Source of the DNA: an uncultured Flavonifractor sp.
Lineage (GTDB): Bacteria; Bacillota; Clostridia; Oscillospirales; Oscillospiraceae
Direction: 5' to 3'
Length of the DNA stretch: 55,384 nucleotides
Assembly: GCA_910585415.1 (NCBI GenBank)
Contig: CAJUDT010000005.1
Span: 1-55,384, forward strand
Every line of letters begins with the position of its first letter. Position 1 is the first letter of the stretch. The notes beneath the pieces are model-generated. The model saw nothing but the letters and a program-made list of their open reading frames with translations, was not told the DNA's origin and searched no databases. A program made the translations under genes and the position numbers. Below, piece by piece: positions 23,493-30,500 of the stretch.

Positions 23493-25601
23493 ATGAAAAA
23501 ATGGATGTCCGCTCTTCTGGCGGGCGCGCTGGCCCTGTCGCTGGCCACCCCTGCTCTGGCCACCGGAGCTCCGGCGGGAACCTACCCGGTCCTGACCGCA
23601 GGCGAGACCAAGCTGGTCCCCCTGCGGGCCATCTCCGAAAGCATGGGTTTTACCGTAGGCTGGGATCAGGCCACCGGGTGTGCCACCGTGTCCAACGACG
23701 TATACACCGTTCAGGTGAATCCCAATAACGGCACCGTCCAGGCCAGCTACGCCGAGAAGGCCGCCACCGTCCCCATGCAGGTCCAGGACAGCCGCATCTA
23801 CGTGGACGAGGCGGTGTTCTCCCGTTATCTGGATACCGTTGTCACCGTCGAGGGTTCCTCCGCCACCGCAGAGGCCGACCCCAGCGGGGCCACCCGCAAC
23901 TCTCTCCGCTCCAACACCGCCGGTGTGAAGGAGTCCTATGCGTTCACCAAAGAGACCATTATGCTGCCCATGGATGACGGTGTGAAGCTGGAGACCATCA
24001 TCTGGAAGCCCGTCGGCGACGGCCCCTGGCCCACCGCCTTTACCCGCGGGCCCTACGGCACCGGGGATGCCATCGGTGAGGAATACGCCAAGCGCGGCTT
24101 TGCCTATGTCTATCAGAACTGCCGGGGCAAGGGCAACTCGGAGGGCGAGTACGTGGCCAACGTGGACGAGCGCCGGGACGGCCTCGCCAGCCTGAACTGG
24201 CTCAATGAGCAGGATTGGGTGGAGAGCATCGGAATGCACGGCCACTCCTATTTGGCCCTGACCACCTGGATTGTGGGCGATGTGCTGCCCGAAAAGGTGG
24301 AGGCCCTGCACGTTCAATGTTACGGTGTGCTGCGCAACCTGTCCGTCAGCCACTCCGGTTTGGTGGCCATCGACAACATCTGCGCCTGGACCATGCAGAA
24401 CTGCACCGACGCCTTTACCTATGACAATTATATCGAGAGCTCCCAGTACCTGCCACAAATCAAGGTAGACGAGGACAAGTGGGGCGGCCACGTGGACGGG
24501 TATGCCGACTGGGTCAACCACCCCAATTTTACCGACGACTATTGGAACGAGGGCGTCTGGGGCGACCTGAAAAACGCCATTGGCAAGATTGATGTACCCA
24601 TCACTGTGGTGGGCGGCTATTGGGACCACCACTTCGAGGGCACCATGGAAGGGTGGAACATGCTCAATGATGAAATCAAGGAGAACAGCCATTTCGTTCT
24701 GGGCCCCTGGAACCACAGCTTCGGCTACGCCTCCACCTGGAAGGGCGGCGAGAATTACGGCTATGACCGGGTGACGGATACCTATGATTGGTTCTACTCC
24801 ATCATGGTCAAGGACAAGGTCCCCACAACCGGCGTGGACGCCTACGTGGTGGGTGAGGACGAGTGGGTTCATCTGGACAGCTTCCCCGTGGAGAGCGACG
24901 GCTCCATGACCTACTATATGACCAAGGATAAAATCGACGGTGTAACAGGGACTGCTTATGCCCTTTCCACCGAAAAACCTTCCGCAGAGGACACTTTCCA
25001 GTACGTCTATGACCCCTCCGACCCCAAGTGGGCCGAGGGCGGCGAGTGCTTCCTCACCAGCAGCCGGGAGGGCAACGAGGACGGCAAGTACCCCATGCAC
25101 GACCTGCGGGGCAGCCACGCCCTCTCTCCCGCTGGGTACCGTGACGACGTGATCAGCTTTGTCAGCGAGCCCATGGCCCAGGACACCACCCTGGCGGGCA
25201 ATCTAGTGGCCAATCTCTTCGTGAGCACCGATGTGGAGGATACCGCCTTTACCTACACCATCAGCGAGGTGGATGCCGACGGCGTGGCCCATAACATCCG
25301 CAACGGCCTGCTGACCCTGGCCTATCGGAACAACCGCTATGCCCCCGCCGTCAATGACTATAAGCCCGGCACCGTGGTTGAGATGGAAATTGAGTCCCTG
25401 CCTATTGTATGGACCGTTTCTGCGGGCAACCGGATTCGGATTGACATTTCTTCCTCCAACTTCCCTGAGTTCAGCAACCATACCAACACCGTGGGCAACT
25501 GGGCCGAACAGACGGAATATAAGGTAGCCAACCAGACCATCTATGTGGGCGGCACTCATGCCAGCTCCGTCACCCTCCCCACGTTGACCCTGAACAAATG
25601 A
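23493..25601 (+). CDS. Secreted CocE/NonD (X-Pro dipeptidyl-peptidase S15-like) hydrolase
   Basis: This is a 702-aa exported serine hydrolase. A signal peptide ending TPALA near residue 22 is followed by a copper-amine-oxidase-N-like stalk domain (about 30-120, VPLRAISESMGFTVGWD). The S15 alpha/beta-hydrolase domain follows with FTRGPYGTGDAIGEEYAKRG and the nucleophile region GMHGHSYLAL (Ser252). PWNHSF probably supplies the histidine. A C-terminal jelly-roll (about 480-700) matches X-Pro peptidases. AGGAGG is seven to eight bases before the ATG at 23493. Family members cleave peptides, esters or amides; the substrate is unknown. It may be cotranscribed with the AtuA operon. Confidence 0.87.
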   Translation: MKKWMSALLAGALALSLATPALATGAPAGTYPVLTAGETKLVPLRAISESMGFTVGWDQATGCATVSNDVYTVQVNPNNGTVQASYAEKAATVPMQVQDSRIYVDEAVFSRYLDTVVTVEGSSATAEADPSGATRNSLRSNTAGVKESYAFTKETIMLPMDDGVKLETIIWKPVGDGPWPTAFTRGPYGTGDAIGEEYAKRGFAYVYQNCRGKGNSEGEYVANVDERRDGLASLNWLNEQDWVESIGMHGHSYLALTTWIVGDVLPEKVEALHVQCYGVLRNLSVSHSGLVAIDNICAWTMQNCTDAFTYDNYIESSQYLPQIKVDEDKWGGHVDGYADWVNHPNFTDDYWNEGVWGDLKNAIGKIDVPITVVGGYWDHHFEGTMEGWNMLNDEIKENSHFVLGPWNHSFGYASTWKGGENYGYDRVTDTYDWFYSIMVKDKVPTTGVDAYVVGEDEWVHLDSFPVESDGSMTYYMTKDKIDGVTGTAYALSTEKPSAEDTFQYVYDPSDPKWAEGGECFLTSSREGNEDGKYPMHDLRGSHALSPAGYRDDVISFVSEPMAQDTTLAGNLVANLFVSTDVEDTAFTYTISEVDADGVAHNIRNGLLTLAYRNNRYAPAVNDYKPGTVVEMEIESLPIVWTVSAGNRIRIDISSSNFPEFSNHTNTVGNWAEQTEYKVANQTIYVGGTHASSVTLPTLTLNK

Positions 25602-25629
25602 GTTTTCTTCCTTTCCTTCTTCCTATCTT

Positions 25630-25666
25630 GCGCAGAAGTCCCCGGATTGTCCGGGGGCTTCTGCGC
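25630..25666 (+). terminator. Terminator after the CocE-type hydrolase
   Basis: A 17-bp nearly perfect stem (GCGCAGAAGTCCCCGGA and its complement) with a three-base loop is followed by TTTACAG. The T-run is short, but the stem is very stable. Confidence 0.7.
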
Positions 25667-25743
25667 TTTACAGGCTGTGAATACAGGTTCTATAATTTCA
25701 CAGCCCTTCCGGCCCTTGTCCCCTTTCTGTAATAAAGTTTTAA

Positions 25744-25772
25744 CAGACACCGGGGCATATATCTGTTATAAT
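25744..25772 (+). promoter_or_regulatory. Candidate promoter of the amidase
   Basis: CAGACA (25744-25749), 17 bases, TATAAT (25767-25772), 37 bp before the amidase start. Confidence 0.5.
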
Positions 25773-25808
25773 AGGAGAAACGGTCGAACACGAGGAGGCG
25801 GGCACACT

Positions 25809-26582
25809 ATGCGGGAGAGCGAGCACAAGCGGGAGCACACCCCGGAGGAGGGTGGAAATCTGATTGAAATTCAGCTGAACATGCCCCTGCGGCCGGAGTT
25901 TGAAGATTTTTCACCCCCAGAGCCTCCCCCGCCCCGCCCCAGGCGGCGGAGGGAGCGGACTGCCGGTACCGCAATCCCCTTTCGGGTTATCATACCCGCT
26001 CTGGCGGCCCTGGTGCTGGTGCTGGCGGTGGTGATGCTCATAAACCCCTTTGGCACACGGGATGAGGCGGAGGACCCTGGGGTATCCAACCTGCCCGAGT
26101 GGGTGACGGTGGACCTTCTGCCCGAAAATCCCTACTCCCGGCCGGGCACACTGCTGGAGCGGGTCAACGGCGTGGTCATCCACTACGTCGGCAACCCAAA
26201 CACCTCGGCAAAGGCCAACCACGGCTATTTCGCCAGTCTGGCCGAAACCGGGGACACCTACGCCTCCAGCCACTTCCTGGTGGGCCTGGAGGGGGAGGTT
26301 CTGCTGAACGTCCCCCTGGATGAAATCGCCTACTGCTCCAACCGGCGCAACGACGACACCATCTCCATTGAGTGCTGCCACCCGGACGACACCGGGGAAT
26401 TTACCGAGGAAACCTACCAATCCCTGCTGGAGCTGACCCGGTGGCTGATGGAGACTTACCGGCTGGACACCGACCAAATCATCCGGCATTACGACGTTAC
26501 CGGCAAGGAGTGCCCCCGCTTTTTCGTCCAGAACCCGGACGCCTGGGAAAACTTTTTAGCGGAGCTGGCGGAAAAGTCCTGA
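25809..26582 (+). CDS. Membrane-anchored N-acetylmuramoyl-L-alanine amidase (Amidase_2)
   Basis: This peptidoglycan hydrolase (257 aa) cleaves the bond between muramic acid and the stem peptide. A cytoplasmic Pro/Arg-rich N-terminus (about 1-56) leads into one membrane helix (57-79), which places the amidase domain (about 115-250) outside. Zinc ligands are visible as His125 (VVIHYVGNP) and the His/Cys of RHYDVTGKECPRFF, with the family glutamate in TISIECCHP. GAGGAGG precedes the ATG by seven to nine bases. It stands alone between terminator and promoter elements. A role in sporulation or cell separation is possible but not shown. Confidence 0.88.
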   Translation: MRESEHKREHTPEEGGNLIEIQLNMPLRPEFEDFSPPEPPPPRPRRRRERTAGTAIPFRVIIPALAALVLVLAVVMLINPFGTRDEAEDPGVSNLPEWVTVDLLPENPYSRPGTLLERVNGVVIHYVGNPNTSAKANHGYFASLAETGDTYASSHFLVGLEGEVLLNVPLDEIAYCSNRRNDDTISIECCHPDDTGEFTEETYQSLLELTRWLMETYRLDTDQIIRHYDVTGKECPRFFVQNPDAWENFLAELAEKS

Positions 26583-26608
26583 TAATGGGACCGAACTTCC
26601 TGTATACT
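26579..26608 (+). promoter_or_regulatory. Candidate promoter of the 40-aa gene
   Basis: CTGATA (26579-26584), 18 bases, TATACT (26603-26608), 35 bp before the start codon. Confidence 0.5.
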
Positions 26609-26642
26609 AGAAGTATCACAAGACAGGAAGGAGCGCGAACCC

Positions 26643-26765
26643 ATGAGTTACGAAATTCGATACGTCTATGGACATGTGGAGGTATACGACCAGGCGGGCC
26701 GCTTCCAGTTCTCCGCCGACTCCGAACGGGAGGCGCTGGAGGAACTGGAGCACGAGGCGGCGTAA
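26643..26765 (+). CDS. 40-aa microprotein
   Basis: A short gene with its own promoter-like element and an AGGAAGGAG site nine bases before the ATG. The product starts MSYEIRYVYGHVEVYD and ends in a charged, helix-forming stretch (SEREALEELEHEAA). It is acidic and soluble. Alternating residues in the first half suggest a short beta hairpin. I do not recognise the family. The ribosome site and balanced codon use make it more than a chance frame. Confidence 0.65.
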   Translation: MSYEIRYVYGHVEVYDQAGRFQFSADSEREALEELEHEAA

Positions 26766-26840
26766 CACCGCTGTCCCTGCCCAGGCGCTGCTTTACCGGT
26801 TTACTGTGCGACAAACCGTGTGGGGCGGGAGCTGATTTGG

Positions 26841-26869
26841 TTGACAATTCCTCCAAAACAACGTACAAT
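26841..26869 (+). promoter_or_regulatory. kal promoter
   Basis: TTGACA (26841-26846), 17 bases, TACAAT (26864-26869). The ten bases GTTGACAATT (26840-26849) are identical to the arm of the livJ promoter inverted repeat. A leader stem (TCTGCGGAA at 26889-26897 with TTCCGCAGA at 26913-26921) follows in the about 90-nt untranslated leader. Confidence 0.8.
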
Positions 26870-26966
26870 GAACCTTAGGGATTTTGTCTCTGCGGAAGGA
26901 GCTGGGACCTCATTCCGCAGAACCAAGGGGAAAGCGAGACACATTATTTTATAGGAGTGAACAACT

Positions 26967-27368
26967 ATGGCAGAGAAGAAGTATACCTCTTTAATCCGTC
27001 TGCGCATGTCCGCCAAGGACGCCCACTACGGCGGGAACCTGGTGGACGGGGCCCACATGGTCCACCTCTTCGGCGACGTGGCGACCGAGCTGCTCATTCA
27101 GACCGACGGCGACGAGGGCCTGTTCTGCGCTTACAACAACGTCGAGTTTAAGGCGCCCGTGTACGCCGGCGATTACATCGAGGCCTATGGCGAGGTCACG
27201 CACATCGGCAACACCTCCCGCAAGATGCGCTTCGAGGCCCGCAAGGTCATTGCCCCCCGCCCCGACATCAGCGACTCCGCCGCCGATGTTCTGGAAGAGC
27301 CCATCATCGTGGCCGTGGCCGAGGGAACCTGTGTGGTGCCCAAGAAGTGCCAGCGCAAGCAGCCCTAA
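26967..27368 (+). CDS. kal: 3-aminobutyryl-CoA ammonia-lyase
   Basis: This hotdog-fold lyase removes ammonia from L-3-aminobutyryl-CoA to give crotonyl-CoA, the step that links lysine fermentation to butyrate formation. The 133-aa length fits. Family residues include MSAKDAHYGGNLVDGAHMV and the EFKAPVYAGDYIEAYGEV core. TAGGAGTG lies eight bases before the ATG. The rest of the lysine cluster (aminomutases, kdd, kce) is not in this window, so the gene is an orphan here with its own promoter and terminator. Confidence 0.88.
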   Translation: MAEKKYTSLIRLRMSAKDAHYGGNLVDGAHMVHLFGDVATELLIQTDGDEGLFCAYNNVEFKAPVYAGDYIEAYGEVTHIGNTSRKMRFEARKVIAPRPDISDSAADVLEEPIIVAVAEGTCVVPKKCQRKQP

Positions 27369-27381
27369 TCTCATAGAAAAC

Positions 27382-27419
27382 AAAACTGCCCCTCCGCTGT
27401 AAGCGGAGGGGCAGTTTTT
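27382..27419. terminator. Bidirectional terminator between kal and coaX
   Basis: A perfect 16-bp stem (AAACTGCCCCTCCGCT and its complement, four-base loop) is flanked by T-runs on both strands. It ends kal from the left and coaX from the right. Confidence 0.92.
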
Positions 27420-27424
27420 CCCGG

Positions 27425-28195
27425 TTACGCCCGGTTCTTGTGATAGATGATGTTCAGGCCCTTCAAAAGAAGGTCACGCTCCAGCTTCAGCTCCCGCCTG
27501 CACAGGGGGGCCACAAACTGGGCAATGCCTCCGGTGGCCAGCACATGGTTTACCGGCCTGCCCAGCTCTTCCTCGATGCGCTCAATCATGCCGTCCATGG
27601 TGGCGGCGGCTCCATACATGATGCCGCTGCGCATACTCTCCACCGTGTTGCGGCCGATTACCCGCCCGGGGCGGTCCAGCTGGATGCCCGGAAGCTGCGC
27701 CGCCCGGTTGGACAGGGCCTCCGCCGAAACCCGGATGCCCGGAATGATAACTCCGCCGATGTAAGCGTTCCCCTTGTCCACCACGGTAATGGTGGTGGCG
27801 GTGCCCATGTCAATGAGAATCAGGGGGGGCTCGTAGTCCTGAATAGCCGCCACGGCGGCTACAATCAGGTCGCTCCCCACCGAGGCCGGGTTGTCCATGC
27901 GGATATTCAGCCCCGTCTTGACGCCGGGGGCCACCACAAGGGGCTCCATGCCGGTGAGCTTCCGCACACCGGTGGCGATGGAGTTGAACACCGGCGGCAC
28001 CACCGAGGAGATGATGCAGTCCTCCACCTCCGCCACCTGGACCTTGGACAGGTCCAGCATATTCTTGATTTCTACGGCGTACTCATCCGAGGTCTTGATG
28101 TGGTCGGTGGCGATGCGGGTCTGAAAGGCAATCCGGTTATCCTGCAAACCCCCAACCACCACGTTGCTGTTGCCGATGTCAATTGCCAAAAGCAT
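27425..28195 (-). CDS. coaX: Type III pantothenate kinase CoaX
   Basis: CoaX phosphorylates pantothenate, the first step of coenzyme A synthesis. The 256-aa product shows the ASKHA phosphate loop LLAIDIGNSNVVVGG at residues 2-16. Further motifs are SVVPPVFNS, a TGLNIRMDNPASVGSDLIVA segment and IDMGTATTITVVDKG. It lies 30 bp downstream of an ECF S component on the same strand and likely shares its promoter, coupling vitamin uptake and use. Confidence 0.95.
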   Translation of the reverse strand: MLLAIDIGNSNVVVGGLQDNRIAFQTRIATDHIKTSDEYAVEIKNMLDLSKVQVAEVEDCIISSVVPPVFNSIATGVRKLTGMEPLVVAPGVKTGLNIRMDNPASVGSDLIVAAVAAIQDYEPPLILIDMGTATTITVVDKGNAYIGGVIIPGIRVSAEALSNRAAQLPGIQLDRPGRVIGRNTVESMRSGIMYGAAATMDGMIERIEEELGRPVNHVLATGGIAQFVAPLCRRELKLERDLLLKGLNIIYHKNRA

Positions 28196-28225
28196 GAGCG
28201 TTCACCTCAAAGCGAAAAGCAGACT

Positions 28226-28882
28226 TTACCCGTTGGACCGGGCGGGACGGCGGCGCTCCGCCGCAACCCCCACCTGGAGCAGGACCTTCCCGATGGTGGT
28301 CACCAGAACCACGGCGGCAATGGCCTCCATGACGCCGGAGCCGGTCACCGTGCCCATGACCAGACCGAACACGGCCTCCATGCCCACGTTCTTCACCTGG
28401 GCATACTGCTGGGCCAGGAGCAGATAGATGCTCCCCATGACGCACACGGTATTGGTCATGGAGCCCACGAAGCCCACCACGGGGAGGGCGGCTAGATCGG
28501 GAACCTTGACCTTCTTCAGCCCCAGCCACAGCCAGCCGGACACCACACCGATGAGGATGCGGCACCCCACCGCAATCCAAACGGCTTTCAGTGCGCCGGA
28601 GACGCCGGTGGTGCTCATGAAGGGGGAGAAGGCAAAGGAGAGCAGCGTGGGGGCCACGGTATTGCTCACCATGGAGCACATGCCGAAAATGCCGCCCAGG
28701 ATGCCGCCCGCCAGGGGCCCGAAGAGAATCGCGCCCAGGATAACCGGGATATGGGTGGTGGTGGCCTTGATAATGGGGAGCTGAATCATGCCCAGGGGGG
28801 TACTGGCCAAAACCACTACCACCGCAGCCATGAGGGCCACGCCCACCATCCAATGGGTGTCATGCTTGCGTTTGTTCATCAT
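28226..28882 (-). CDS. ECF transporter S component (probable pantothenate)
   Basis: The 218-aa membrane protein has five to six hydrophobic helices and an ECF S component layout (VGVALMAAVVVVLASTPLGM start; GAILFGPLAGGILGGIFGM). It would bind a vitamin and dock with the shared EcfAAT module encoded elsewhere. Pantothenate is inferred from the adjacent coaX. AGGAGG is six bases before the ATG. The leader holds a GAGGAC/GTCCTC hairpin, but I see no known riboswitch. Confidence 0.8.
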   Translation of the reverse strand: MMNKRKHDTHWMVGVALMAAVVVVLASTPLGMIQLPIIKATTTHIPVILGAILFGPLAGGILGGIFGMCSMVSNTVAPTLLSFAFSPFMSTTGVSGALKAVWIAVGCRILIGVVSGWLWLGLKKVKVPDLAALPVVGFVGSMTNTVCVMGSIYLLLAQQYAQVKNVGMEAVFGLVMGTVTGSGVMEAIAAVVLVTTIGKVLLQVGVAAERRRPARSNG

Positions 28883-28970
28883 TGATTACCTCCTGCTGCC
28901 GCTCTCTTTCTGAGATGCAGCGCAATTTTTAAGAGGGCGAGGACCGGATTCCCCGTCCTCTCACCGGTGA

Positions 28971-28999
28971 ATTATACCGAAAATTTCTTCAAAATGCAA
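28971..28999 (-). promoter_or_regulatory. Promoter of the ECF S component-coaX operon
   Basis: On minus, TTGCAT (28994-28999), 17 bases, TATAAT (28971-28976), about 90 bp before the start codon. Confidence 0.7.
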
Positions 29000-29076
29000 G
29001 CGGTTCTTTTCTGACGGGGTAAAAACTCCCTCCGGCCGGCGGAGCTGTCCGCCGGGGGAGGACACATCCGCCGCCC

Positions 29077-29105
29077 TTGCCTGAAACGGAAATTTATACT
29101 ATAAT
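29077..29105 (+). promoter_or_regulatory. Promoter of the MATE-DUF4132 operon
   Basis: TTGCCT (29077-29082), 17 bases, TATAAT (29100-29105), 24 bp before the GTG start; divergent from the ECF promoter. Confidence 0.65.
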
Positions 29106-29129
29106 AAGAGGCCAGGAGGCGGATGCCCA

Positions 29130-30500
29130 GTGAATCGAGATTTTTCCCAGGGGAGCATACCCCGCAGTATCCTGCGCATGGCCCTGCCCATGACGGCGGC
29201 GCAGCTGATTAACATCTTATATAACATCGTGGACCGCATGTATCTGGGCCGGCTGCCGGGGCACTTGGCCCTGACGGGGCTGGGCCTGTGTCTGCCGGTC
29301 ATTTCCATTTTGATGGGCTTTACCAACCTGTGCAGTGTGGGGGGCGCCTCTCTGTGCTCCATCCACCGGGGCCGGGGGGAGACGGAGGAAGCCGAGCGGA
29401 TTATGGGCAATTCCTTTGCCCTGCTCCTGCTTTTCGGGGCGGGGCTGAGTCTGCTGTGTCTGCTGTTCCGGCGGCCCATTCTCTACCTCTTCGGGGCCAG
29501 CGACCAGACGTATCCCTTTGCGCGGGATTACCTGACCATCTACCTGCTGGGGACCCTGTTCGTCATGATTGGCCTGGGTATGAATCCCTTCATCAACGCC
29601 CAGGGCTTTTCGGGTATGGGGATGCTGACGGTGGCCCTGGGGGCGGTGGTCAATATCCTCCTGGACCCGGTCTTTATCTTCGTCCTGGGTCTGGGGGTCA
29701 AGGGGGCCGCTCTGGCTACCATCCTGTCCCAGGCCTGTTCGGCGGTGTGGGTGCTCCGGTTCCTGACCGGGCGGCGGGCGCTGCTGCGCCTGCGGCTGGG
29801 GACCATGCGGCTCCAGGGGGGACGGGTGCGGCACATCCTCTCTCTGGGGCTCTCCGGGTTCTGTATGGCCCTGACCAACAGTCTGGTGCAGATTTTGTGT
29901 AACGCCAGCCTTCAGCACTACGGCGGGGACCTGTATGTAGGCGTCATGACGGTGGTGAACTCCATTCGGGAGGTCATCTCCATGCCGGTCAGCGGCATTA
30001 CCCAGGGGTGTCAGCCGGTGCTGGGGTACAACTACGGGGCCCAGGCGTATGGCCGGGTCCGCCAGGGCATTCGCTTCACCGCTGCGGTAACGGTGGGGTA
30101 CTCCCTGGCGGCGTGGGCCCTGGTGATGCTCGCGCCCGAGGCCCTCATCCGCATGTTCAACGACGAGCCGGAGCTCATCGCGGAGGGGGTACGGGCCTTT
30201 CGCCTGTACTATGCCGCCTTCTTCTGCATGTCCTTCCAGTTCATCGGGCAGTCCACCTTTGTGGGCCTGGGGAAATCCAAGCAGGCGGTCTTTTTCTCCC
30301 TCCTGCGCAAGGCGTTCATCGTGGCCCCCCTGACCCTGCTCCTGCCGGTGCTGGGCTTCGGGGTGGACGGGGTGTATCTGGCCGAGCCCGTCTCCAATGT
30401 GGTTGGCGGACTGGCCTGCCTGCTGACCATGTATGTGACCGTCTACCGGCCCCTGGGGGCCCTGGAGCAGAAATGCGGCATGGAGCAAAGGAGGACATGA
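29130..30500 (+). CDS. MATE family efflux transporter
   Basis: This cation-coupled multidrug/toxin exporter has 456 aa and about twelve helices. It begins RDFSQGSIPRSILRMALPMT, followed by AQLINILYNIVDRMYLG, typical of clostridial DinF/NorM-like MATEs. Its second half repeats the fold (GLSGFCMALTNSLVQ). The start is GTG at 29130, ten bases after AGGAGG. ATG at 29123 is in another frame. The stop overlaps the next gene's start (ATGA). Confidence 0.9.
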   Translation: MNRDFSQGSIPRSILRMALPMTAAQLINILYNIVDRMYLGRLPGHLALTGLGLCLPVISILMGFTNLCSVGGASLCSIHRGRGETEEAERIMGNSFALLLLFGAGLSLLCLLFRRPILYLFGASDQTYPFARDYLTIYLLGTLFVMIGLGMNPFINAQGFSGMGMLTVALGAVVNILLDPVFIFVLGLGVKGAALATILSQACSAVWVLRFLTGRRALLRLRLGTMRLQGGRVRHILSLGLSGFCMALTNSLVQILCNASLQHYGGDLYVGVMTVVNSIREVISMPVSGITQGCQPVLGYNYGAQAYGRVRQGIRFTAAVTVGYSLAAWALVMLAPEALIRMFNDEPELIAEGVRAFRLYYAAFFCMSFQFIGQSTFVGLGKSKQAVFFSLLRKAFIVAPLTLLLPVLGFGVDGVYLAEPVSNVVGGLACLLTMYVTVYRPLGALEQKCGMEQRRT

